Below, in pieces: positions 1 to 6,728 of a stretch of 7,817 nt of DNA. The stretch's first letter is position 1; every line of letters starts with the position of its first letter. Under the pieces are notes generated by a model, which saw nothing but the letters and a program-made list of their open reading frames with translations, searched no databases and was not told the DNA's origin. Origin of the DNA: Candidatus Latescibacteria bacterium 4484_7 (GTDB lineage: Bacteria > Krumholzibacteriota > Krumholzibacteriia > Krumholzibacteriales > Krumholzibacteriaceae); assembly GCA_002085285.1 (NCBI GenBank), contig NATK01000098.1, positions 1 to 7,817 of the forward strand, given 5' to 3'. The position numbers and the translations under genes are program-made.

Positions 1-609
1 AGCTACGAGAAGGTTCACCGTTACGAAAACCATTGAAAGCCCGAATGGACCATAGATCGAAAGTCCCTGTATGGCGACGGGGTATGGCACGAGAGAAGCC
101 GAAACGATACCCCAGGAGAACCCCAGCTCACCCCTCGACCGGGCCAGCTCGGTAAGAGCCCAGAGAGCCGGCGAGAAGACAAGAGCCACCGAGCCGAACC
201 GTCCGGTCAGATAAGACAGAGAAACGGTGAATATGACCGGATAACAGGAAAGGTAAACAACGAGAAGCACGAGCCCCGGGATGAGCACGAACGGATGATG
301 AACGCTCGAAGCGGGAATGAGATTTGCGATCCAGAATAGGAGCATGAGGAAGAATGTTATGCCGAAAGAGAATCCTACTGCCGTACCGCTTTTCAACCAG
401 AGCCGCCCGGAAGAATAGCCAGGTATATCTGCACTCATCGCTGAGACTCTCGGAAAAACCAGGAGGTAGTACCAGAAGATGGGGACGAGGGCAATGAGCA
501 ATAGAAACCTCGTAGGATACGGTGGGAATGAAAGTGCAAGAAGCACCCCGCTCGAGGCACCTGCGAAAACCCCCTCGGGCCATACACCGCTCCTCGAAAT
601 CGAGATCAA
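1..609 (-). CDS. lnt: Apolipoprotein N-acyltransferase, N-terminal membrane half (3' part outside the window)
   Basis: Lnt is an inner-membrane enzyme that transfers the third acyl chain from phospholipid to the N-terminal cysteine of lipoproteins. The frame runs 203 codons from TTG 609 to the window edge. The product begins MISISRSGVWPEG, then GVLLALSFPPYP (about 22-32) and several hydrophobic segments (about 34-53, 74-98, 107-135, 141-156). Next come the Lnt-like ALWALTELARSRGELGFSWG (about 148-167) and IQGLSIYGPFGLSMVFVTVN (about 180-199), which match the family pattern of LW-E--R-, GF-W and IQ-a---G-yG-sfl---N. The catalytic nitrilase domain (Glu, Lys, Cys) would follow off the left edge, so activity cannot be judged. 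A 151-residue frame on the same strand (583-128) overlaps it but is Arg/Ser/Cys-rich and not membrane-like. The gene lies 4 nt after the RND stop with its ribosome site inside that gene, so the two are co-transcribed and probably translationally coupled. The call rests on motif recognition from memory. Confidence 0.87.
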   Translation of the reverse strand, partial: MISISRSGVWPEGVFAGASSGVLLALSFPPYPTRFLLLIALVPIFWYYLLVFPRVSAMSADIPGYSSGRLWLKSGTAVGFSFGITFFLMLLFWIANLIPASSVHHPFVLIPGLVLLVVYLSCYPVIFTVSLSYLTGRFGSVALVFSPALWALTELARSRGELGFSWGIVSASLVPYPVAIQGLSIYGPFGLSMVFVTVNLLVA

Positions 610-613
610 TGGA

Positions 614-1720
614 TCAACCTCCTACGGCAAAGCGCCAGACACCTTTGAGCCACCTCGAAACATCATCGAATAGAGAATAAAACATCGGGATGAGGACCAA
701 TGTCAAGAACGTTGACGCAGTCAAACCTCCTATGACCGCTTTGCCCATCGGCGCCCATATCGCCCCCCTCCCCTCGCTCTGGCCGAATGCTATCGGCACA
801 AGACCGAGGATAGTGGTCAGAGCTGCCATGAGAATCGGCCTCAGCCTGTCTTTGCCTCCTGTGATGAGGGCATCCCTCCTCGACAGCCCCTCCGCACGGA
901 GATTGTTAACATGGTGGAGAAGGACAATGCCGTTGTTCACCACTATACCGCTCAATATCATAAGCCCCAGCATGGAGATATTGTTCAATGTCGTATTGGT
1001 CAGCCTGAATACAATGGCAACTCCGATGAAGGCAAATGGTATCGAGGACATGATCGTGAACGGGTGCAGAAGCGATTCAAACAGCGAAGCCATCAACATA
1101 TAGATAAGAAGAACCGCAACGGCTATCGCAAACCAGGATTGCTGCTCCGACTCGCGAAACAGACGGTACTCCTCGCCAAGCCTCCAGTTGTATCCCTGGG
1201 GCAATTTGAGTGTTGAGAGCCGCTTCTCGAGTATCTTCCCCATAACTGCCATCCCTTTTCTGTCCGTATTGGCCGTCACCTTTACGATCCTTCTCCTGTT
1301 CTCTCTCGTTATCGCCGAAGGTCCCTTGGTTATCTCCACCTTCGCCACAGCCCCGAGAGGTATCGGTTCGCCTTTCGAGCCGAGCAGGTACATGTCGTTG
1401 AGCCTCCCGAGACCTGCCCTGTCACTTTCCCTGTATTGAACGACCACATCGACCTCTTTGCCCTCCGCATCTATCCTCGTAACAGGCCTGCTGCTGTATG
1501 CCGATGCGACGGTTCGAGCTACGACCAGGGGCGAGAGACCGTAGCGATAGGCAAGGTCACGTTGAACCTTTATCCTCGCCTCTTCCACACCCTCTTCCGT
1601 ATCTGTTGCTACGTCTTCCACCCCGGGTATCCCCTCCAGGATGTCCTTTATCCTGTCAAGCCCGCGCCGCTGAGACATCTCGAACTTCAATCCCGGCGTT
1701 ACCGGGAACATCGCCTTCAC
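614..1720 (-). CDS. C-terminal part of the second RND efflux permease (PC2 remainder, docking region, TM8-TM12)
   Basis: This continues the permease in a different frame. From GTG 1720: the end of PC1 (about 1-15, PVTPGLKFEM), a shortened PC2 (about 21-105, with IPGVEDVATDTEEG and RYGLSP), the docking region (about 106-185), then TM8 (about 194-213) through TM12 (to about 350). The family signatures RENRR, NNGIVLL and RLRPILM are present. In TM11, the residue matching AcrB T978 is Ala (A299), and in TM10 the Asp of the neighbour's LIDYIN is His (H269). GTG 1720 overlaps the preceding TGA (GTGA) and has no upstream Shine-Dalgarno. ATG 1711 has AGGTGA 5 nt before it and could be a separate start. 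The two parts sum to about 967 residues against about 1030 expected, so about 60 residues of PC1/PC2 are absent. It reads best as the 3' part of one damaged gene; a translationally coupled second subunit is possible. Confidence 0.82.
   Translation of the reverse strand: MKAMFPVTPGLKFEMSQRRGLDRIKDILEGIPGVEDVATDTEEGVEEARIKVQRDLAYRYGLSPLVVARTVASAYSSRPVTRIDAEGKEVDVVVQYRESDRAGLGRLNDMYLLGSKGEPIPLGAVAKVEITKGPSAITRENRRRIVKVTANTDRKGMAVMGKILEKRLSTLKLPQGYNWRLGEEYRLFRESEQQSWFAIAVAVLLIYMLMASLFESLLHPFTIMSSIPFAFIGVAIVFRLTNTTLNNISMLGLMILSGIVVNNGIVLLHHVNNLRAEGLSRRDALITGGKDRLRPILMAALTTILGLVPIAFGQSEGRGAIWAPMGKAVIGGLTASTFLTLVLIPMFYSLFDDVSRWLKGVWRFAVGG
618..623 (-). promoter_or_regulatory. Ribosome binding site for lnt
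   Basis: A perfect AGGAGG sits 8 nt before the TTG at 609. It lies inside the last codons of the permease (Gly-Gly, then TGA 616-614) and selects the TTG start in a frame that has no ATG near its beginning. Confidence 0.85.
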
Positions 1721-1722
1721 CT
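1717..1722 (-). promoter_or_regulatory. Possible internal ribosome binding site for the C-terminal RND part
   Basis: AGGTGA matches six bases complementary to the 16S 3' end and lies 5 nt before ATG 1711, equivalent to about 8 nt from the usual core position. It overlaps the TGA of the N-terminal part. It could allow re-initiation, or it may be chance in coding sequence. Confidence 0.35.
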
Positions 1723-1768
1723 TGCGCTGAAGCTTGAAAATATCGAGACATTGTCTATCTCGAGTCTA
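1717..1768 (-). other. Frame-break zone within the second RND permease
   Basis: The upstream frame ends at TGA 1717-1719. The downstream frame is open from just after a TAG at 1766-1768, so the change must fall in the roughly 45 nt between. In the downstream frame this stretch reads LDIFKLQRKVKAMFPVTPGL, which looks like the second PC1 helix running into the conserved Pro-Gly-Leu strand. In the upstream frame the end reads SIFSSFSAR. A run of four T (1737-1740) lies here; a one-base gain in it would join the frames as SIFFKLQRK. That alone would not restore the missing porter residues. Confidence 0.7.
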
Positions 1769-3510
1769 TCCTTTTCTGCGACGAGCCTTTTCTCATAGTC
1801 ATTTATCAATGACTTGAGCTTTTCGAAAGGATAACCGTTGGGGACCTCGAGTCTGTAGTACGCGGTCCTGTCTGGAACCTGAGGGAAGTACTCCCTCTTT
1901 ATCCCCTTCGCGAGATAGATGCTGAATAGGAGAAGTACAACGGTCATGGCGACCGAAACAGCTCTGTGATTCAACGTCCACGAGATCACCCTCGTGTAGT
2001 TGCGTTCTAGGAACAAGACGAATCTTGTCCTCTCCTTCGGCGGCGATCTGAACAGCCGCTCCGAGAGCAGAGGAATCAAGGTGAGAGCTACGAAGAGAGA
2101 AGCAACGAGAGCTGTTGAAATAGTCAACCCGAAATCCTTCATGAAAAGACCAAACCTGCTCGTGGAAAGAAAGATCAAAGGCACGAAGACGATGATCGTC
2201 GTTAGAGTCGCCGCGGTTATTGCGACGTAAACCCTCTCGCTTCCCTTGAGTGCCGCCTCGTACGAGTTCATACCCTTCTGCCTCTGCGAATAGATACTCT
2301 CAAGAACCACCACGGCATTGTCGACGAGCATCCCGGAGGCGAGAGCAAGCCCTGTTATGGAAATGATATTCATCGACACGCCTAAAAAATACATCAGCAG
2401 AAACGTGGTGATTACAGAGGTCGGTATAGAGATCGCTATTATAAGAGTCGACCTCAGCTTGCGAAGAAAGAAAAATATGACGCCTATCGCTAGAAGAGCA
2501 CCGATGATACCGGCCTGCCTGAGGTTCCTGAGGCTGTTTACTATCTCACGTGACTGATCGTAGTATACCAGTATCCTGAGTCCACTAAGCTTCGGGTCGT
2601 TTCGCAGTTCGTCAAAGACTTCGTTCACACGTCTCGAGACATCGATAATATTCGCCCTCGATGACTTGAAGATCCTCAGCGAAACTGCCCTCTCGTTATC
2701 GACGTGCTGAAAATCCTTCTCTTCGGGAAAATCGTACGTAACGCTGGAAAAATCGCCAACACGTACATTCTGCCCCTTCACCGGCAAACGCATCACCTCG
2801 AGGTGGTTACTCAGTTCCCCGAGTGTTCTGACGGTGAATCTCTTCCCCCCGAAGAATATCTTGCCCACCGAGAGGTCGAAGTTGCCCGTCCTGAGCGATC
2901 GAGCCAGCAAATAGGGATTTACTCGAAATGCCTTCACGAGGTTGTCGTTCAGATCAACCCGGATCTCCTTGCTTGCAAGGCCTCTCAACTCAACATTGGC
3001 CACCCCTTTGATCCGCTCGAGTCGAGGTTTCACCACCTTGTCCACCAAGTCGTAGAGCTGCTCGCGGCCTGCAGCCATCGAAACGTTGCACCTTACGATC
3101 GGCCTATCAGTCGACTGAAACCTGTACACATAGATATTCTCCACGCCATCGGGGAGCTCGCCCCTCACCTTGTCCAGAGCCTCCCTGATCTCGAGCATAG
3201 CCTCGTCTATATTTGCCTTCCATTTGAACTCGATGCTCACGTTGGCTCCGTCCGATGACGATGTTGAACGGAGCGTTTTAAGATTGTTGATCGTACCGAG
3301 CGCTTCTTCTACGGGCATCGTTATCAAGCGCTCGACCTCTTCAGGTGAAGACGAAGGATAGGGTATTCTTATCCAGAGATGTGGAAACGAAATATCCGGG
3401 AACATGTCGAGTGAAAGACGCGACAGGGAAACGAGCCCAAGAACGACGAGAGACACTATGATCATCAGCGTCGTAACAGGCCTTTTAAGTGAAAAAGCGG
3501 GAAGATTCAT
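1717..3510 (-). CDS. N-terminal part of a second RND efflux permease, broken by a frame change in the PC1 domain
   Basis: This holds TM1 (about 8-28), the PN1/PN2 and docking region, TM2-TM6 (about 332-485), the cytoplasmic loop, TM7 (about 517-535) and the first beta-alpha-beta of PC1. It then stops at TGA 1717-1719 after FSSFSAR, near residue 597 of an expected 1030 or so. TM4 has SGMLVDNAVVVLES with the relay Asp at D397 (from the ATG). Two starts are possible. TTG at 3516 overlaps the previous stop (TTGA) and sits 8 nt after a GAGG. ATG at 3510 begins 2 nt after that stop and gives MNLPAFSLKRPVTT, the usual start of this family; I prefer ATG, not firmly. The rest of the pump is in another frame at 1720-614. 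The coding region shows no other stop, so any damage looks recent. It is not a close duplicate of the preceding permease. Alternatives are a sequencing error or a true half-pump. Confidence 0.85.
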   Translation of the reverse strand: MNLPAFSLKRPVTTLMIIVSLVVLGLVSLSRLSLDMFPDISFPHLWIRIPYPSSSPEEVERLITMPVEEALGTINNLKTLRSTSSSDGANVSIEFKWKANIDEAMLEIREALDKVRGELPDGVENIYVYRFQSTDRPIVRCNVSMAAGREQLYDLVDKVVKPRLERIKGVANVELRGLASKEIRVDLNDNLVKAFRVNPYLLARSLRTGNFDLSVGKIFFGGKRFTVRTLGELSNHLEVMRLPVKGQNVRVGDFSSVTYDFPEEKDFQHVDNERAVSLRIFKSSRANIIDVSRRVNEVFDELRNDPKLSGLRILVYYDQSREIVNSLRNLRQAGIIGALLAIGVIFFFLRKLRSTLIIAISIPTSVITTFLLMYFLGVSMNIISITGLALASGMLVDNAVVVLESIYSQRQKGMNSYEAALKGSERVYVAITAATLTTIIVFVPLIFLSTSRFGLFMKDFGLTISTALVASLFVALTLIPLLSERLFRSPPKERTRFVLFLERNYTRVISWTLNHRAVSVAMTVVLLLFSIYLAKGIKREYFPQVPDRTAYYRLEVPNGYPFEKLKSLINDYEKRLVAEKDRLEIDNVSIFSSFSAR

Positions 3511-3512
3511 AC

Positions 3513-6500
3513 TCAATCTTTCGCCCTCTCAACCATAGAATAAACGACCGGAATGACGACGAGTGTCAAAAGTGTGGAGAAGATCAATCCGCCTATCACA
3601 GTTATCGCCATCGGTGCACGGATCTCCCCTCCTTCACCAAGCCCGAGCGCCATGGGAATGAGACCAAGCACCGTCGTCGAAGTGGTCATCAGTATCGGAC
3701 GCAGCCTCACCGAGGCCGCCTTCTTTATGGCATCCATCTTGCCCGTACCGCGCCGTCTCAACGTATTGATGTAATCGATCAGAACAATTGCATTGTTCAC
3801 GACGATTCCCGCCAGCATGATTACACCTATGAAAACGAGCACGTTTACCGGCTTGTGGGTAATACAAAGCAGAAGAACCGCCCCGATCAGGCTGAGCGGT
3901 ATCGTAATGAGAATGACGAGCGGGTGGAGAAACGATTCAAACTGCGATGCCATTACAAGATACACGAGAAAGATCGCCAGTATCAGCGCAAAGCGCATCG
4001 AAGAAAACGAAAGTAGCATCTCACGGTTCTGTCCGCCTATCTCGTACGTGTATCCTGGGTCGAGAGGCAGCTTGCGCCTCAGCATATCGTCTATCCCCTT
4101 GACCGCCGTGTTTAGATCGGTGCCCGAGAGATTCGCCGTAATCTTTGCGATCCTCCGCTGATCCTGTCTATAGATCTGAGAAGGAGACGAAACGACGGTG
4201 AAATCGGCGATCGATCCGAGTCGCACGGGCACGGAACCTATCGGATTCACTATCAATTGCTTCAGGTCGTCGAGGGTCTTGACCCTGTCCTTCCTGACCT
4301 GAACCCTTATGTCTATCTTCCGTTCGCCTTTCACAAGTTCGGTAGGCACCTCACCATAGACCTTGCTTCTAAGCAGTTTCGATATATCGCCTATGCTGAG
4401 GCCGTATGCGGCAAGCTTCTCCCTATCGAATCTTATCTGTATTTCCGGTGTACCCTCTTCTATTAGAGAACGTACATCGGTGACACCGGGCACCTGAGCA
4501 ATGAGCATCTTCGCCTCTCCCGATATCTCCCTGAGCCTCTCAAGGTCATCTCCTCGGAGCATCACCTCGATCGGCGTTTTGAATGAAAAATAGCTCGGCC
4601 GGGAGAATTTGTATTCGAGGTCAGGTATAAGTGCGAATTTCGCCCTCAGCTCGTCTTTGATAGCCTCCTCGCGCTGCGGGTTCGAGCCAGAGTTGAGATG
4701 AACGTTGATCTGCCCCCTGCTCTCATCCTTCTCTTCGAGAGTCTGCCCCATCGTCGGATTGGAGCCCACAGTGGTCAGAACCCTCCCGACGCCCTTTACG
4801 GCGAGGACCTCCCGCTCCATTCTCTCCATGACTTTAGAGGTCTTCGCAAGGGGCGTCCCTGACGGCAGCTTGACCTCGATATTGAACTGACCCTGCACCA
4901 TCTCGGGGATGAGCTCCTTACCGAGCCTCGTATACAGGAAGTATGCCAATATTACAGAAAGAATTGCCACGAAGATAGTTAATGCCCTATGCCTCAAAGC
5001 TCCATCGAGCACCTTCGCATAAAACCTCTCTGTTTTTCCATAGATGGCGGAAAAGAGTCCGAGGAGAGGAGAGACGAGCCATCTGAAAAGCCTTGCGAGA
5101 AGTAAAGAGAAAACGACGAAGATGCGGACGACACCTCCCGCCGCTCTGGTAGAAAGGTCTGCCCGACCTGTAGCCGCAGCTCGATCGCCCGGCCCTGTGC
5201 CGTCGTTTTCATCGACGACCTGATCAGGAATATCGAGCCTGCTTCCCCTCGAGAAGAACATAGGGATCACCGTGAGCGAAACAATGAGCGACGTCAAGAG
5301 ACTGTACGTTACGGTGAGAGCCTGATCCCTGAAGAGCTGCCCGGCCACCCCCTTTACAAAGACGATCGGCAAAAACACGGCAACGGTCGTGAGCGTTGCG
5401 GCAGTGACGGCCATACCCACTTCGCTCGTCCCTTCGAGTGCGGCCGCAGCACGGCCAAGACCACTTTTTCGGTATCGGTTGATACTCTCGAGGACGACTA
5501 TCGAGTTGTCGACGAGAAGGCCCACTCCGAGTGCGAGACCGCCGAGTGACATTATATTGAGAGTTACTCCGGAAACGTACATGAGGAAAAATGTCGTCAC
5601 GATCGATATCGGTATGGCGAGCGATATGATTACCGTGCTCCCCGCATGCTGCAAGAAGAGATAGAGGACAATTATCGCGAGGATGCCGCCGTATATAGCT
5701 GACTTCAACACCTCGTCCATCGATTTCGAGATAAACTCCGCCTGGTCGTACACCTTCTCTATCCTGACCCCGGCAGGGAGTTCTTTCTTCAATGTGAGAA
5801 CCCTGTCGTTCAGGCTCTTGGACACTGCGACGGTGTTTCGGTCGGCCTCCTTATAACAGGCAACCTCGACGCCCTCGACGCCGTTCACCCTTATTATTAT
5901 GTCCCTCTCCTTGTTGGAATCGGTCACATCGGCGACATCCTTCAAGTAGATCGGCACACCGCCATTGACACCGACAACGACGTTCCTGATGTCATCGACA
6001 CCCTTGAACTCGTTCAATGTCCTCACGAGATATTCGGCATCCTGCTCCCTCAACGTTCCACCGGCGAGATTGATGTTCTCTGCGGCGAGTCTCGATACTA
6101 TTCCGTTGAGCGAGAGCCCCATCTCGGCGAGCTTGCCTTCGTCTATGTCAATGTGTATCTCTTCCTCGAGCCCCCCATTGGTCTTGACGGCGGCCACACC
6201 GTCAACGGACTCCAGCTCGCGTTTCACAAACTCGTCCGATAGGACGCGCAGGTCCTTGAGCCCTATGTCACCGTAGAGCACATACCTCACTATTGGGTCC
6301 TGGCTCGGGTCGAAACGAAGGATCACCGGCTTTTCGGCGTCGTCTGGAAGCCTTACGAGATCGAGCTTTTCCCTGACATTGAGTATGGCGAAATCCATAT
6401 CGGTGCCCCAGTCGAACTCCACCGTTACCTCGCTCACTCCTGCTTTTGAAACCGAGCTGACCTGAACGACGTTGCTTACGATTCCCACCGCCTCCTCGAC

Positions 6501-6698
6501 CGGCTTCGTGATTAGGTTCTCGACCTCTGCTGGCGCATTGCCTGGATATTCGGTTCTAATGGTCAGTGTCGGATAGGAAATATCTGGAAGCAGATCGATG
6601 GCGAGATGCTTGAACGATATAACCCCAAAAAGAACGAGAGCGATTGTAAACATCCCCACCGTCACAGGTCGGGAAATAGAAAACCTAACTATGCGCAT
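3513..6698 (-). CDS. Full-length RND-superfamily multidrug-type efflux permease (AcrB-like)
   Basis: This is an inner-membrane, proton-driven trimeric exporter that passes substrate to the adaptor encoded just upstream. The protein has about 1061 residues, the usual size. In order: TM1 at about 10-29; first porter region at about 30-330; TM2-TM6 at about 332-485; an enlarged cytoplasmic loop; TM7 at about 572-590; second porter region at about 595-895; TM8-TM12 to the end. The TM4 motif GLLVDNSIVVLES carries the relay Asp (D397); the second AcrB Asp is Asn here. By eye, R998 and T1005 in RLRPILMT match AcrB R971 and T978, while the AcrB K940 position is Asn (N978) near D975 in LIDYIN. The TM4 motif differs from the CusA-type metal pumps (VDAAIV), so a drug or amphiphile exporter is more likely, but the substrate cannot be read from sequence. 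It starts 30 nt after the adaptor stop and its TGA abuts the next permease, which implies co-translation. Confidence 0.95.
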   Translation of the reverse strand: MRIVRFSISRPVTVGMFTIALVLFGVISFKHLAIDLLPDISYPTLTIRTEYPGNAPAEVENLITKPVEEAVGIVSNVVQVSSVSKAGVSEVTVEFDWGTDMDFAILNVREKLDLVRLPDDAEKPVILRFDPSQDPIVRYVLYGDIGLKDLRVLSDEFVKRELESVDGVAAVKTNGGLEEEIHIDIDEGKLAEMGLSLNGIVSRLAAENINLAGGTLREQDAEYLVRTLNEFKGVDDIRNVVVGVNGGVPIYLKDVADVTDSNKERDIIIRVNGVEGVEVACYKEADRNTVAVSKSLNDRVLTLKKELPAGVRIEKVYDQAEFISKSMDEVLKSAIYGGILAIIVLYLFLQHAGSTVIISLAIPISIVTTFFLMYVSGVTLNIMSLGGLALGVGLLVDNSIVVLESINRYRKSGLGRAAAALEGTSEVGMAVTAATLTTVAVFLPIVFVKGVAGQLFRDQALTVTYSLLTSLIVSLTVIPMFFSRGSRLDIPDQVVDENDGTGPGDRAAATGRADLSTRAAGGVVRIFVVFSLLLARLFRWLVSPLLGLFSAIYGKTERFYAKVLDGALRHRALTIFVAILSVILAYFLYTRLGKELIPEMVQGQFNIEVKLPSGTPLAKTSKVMERMEREVLAVKGVGRVLTTVGSNPTMGQTLEEKDESRGQINVHLNSGSNPQREEAIKDELRAKFALIPDLEYKFSRPSYFSFKTPIEVMLRGDDLERLREISGEAKMLIAQVPGVTDVRSLIEEGTPEIQIRFDREKLAAYGLSIGDISKLLRSKVYGEVPTELVKGERKIDIRVQVRKDRVKTLDDLKQLIVNPIGSVPVRLGSIADFTVVSSPSQIYRQDQRRIAKITANLSGTDLNTAVKGIDDMLRRKLPLDPGYTYEIGGQNREMLLSFSSMRFALILAIFLVYLVMASQFESFLHPLVILITIPLSLIGAVLLLCITHKPVNVLVFIGVIMLAGIVVNNAIVLIDYINTLRRRGTGKMDAIKKAASVRLRPILMTTSTTVLGLIPMALGLGEGGEIRAPMAITVIGGLIFSTLLTLVVIPVVYSMVERAKD
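3525..3530 (-). promoter_or_regulatory. Ribosome-binding-like site before the second RND permease
   Basis: GAGAGG inside the last codons of the upstream permease gene. The spacing from GAGG is 8 nt to TTG 3516 and 14 nt to ATG 3510. The spacing favours TTG, whereas the family N-terminus favours ATG, possibly by re-initiation after the TGA 2 nt upstream. Confidence 0.4.
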
Positions 6699-6704
6699 CA
6701 ATCA

Positions 6705-6710
6705 CTCCGT
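6705..6710 (-). promoter_or_regulatory. Ribosome binding site deciding the start of the first RND permease
   Basis: ACGGAG on the minus strand leaves 6 nt between GGAG and the ATG at 6698. The in-frame TTG at 6701 would have only 3 nt, so ATG is preferred even though TTG gives one more residue. Confidence 0.7.
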
Positions 6711-6728
6711 TTTCAGGATTGCTCCGTA

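Noticed and set aside
128..583. A 151-residue minus-strand frame starting with ATG
   Set aside because: It is Arg/Ser/Cys-rich with no membrane or domain pattern, and overlaps the lnt frame, which has a strong ribosome site and Lnt motifs over its full length.
1730..1745. Programmed -1 ribosomal frameshift joining the two permease parts
   Set aside because: The site (ATA TTT TCA) is not a standard X XXY YYZ slippery heptamer, I saw no obvious downstream stem, and slippage would not supply the missing residues.
3489..4016. A 175-residue plus-strand open frame opposite the permease gene
   Set aside because: It is hydrophilic, His/Arg-rich antisense of a clear conserved TM10-TM12 coding region, with no ribosome site or domain; a shadow. 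The same applies to 2704-3258 and the other plus-strand frames.
3513..6698. Heavy-metal (CusA-type) RND pump
   Set aside because: The TM4 motif is VDNSIV rather than the metal-pump VDAAIV pattern, and I saw no methionine-pair metal relay.
6699..6728. A terminator or promoter between adaptor and permease genes
   Set aside because: The 30-nt gap has no hairpin followed by a T run and no room for a convincing promoter; only the ribosome site is supported.
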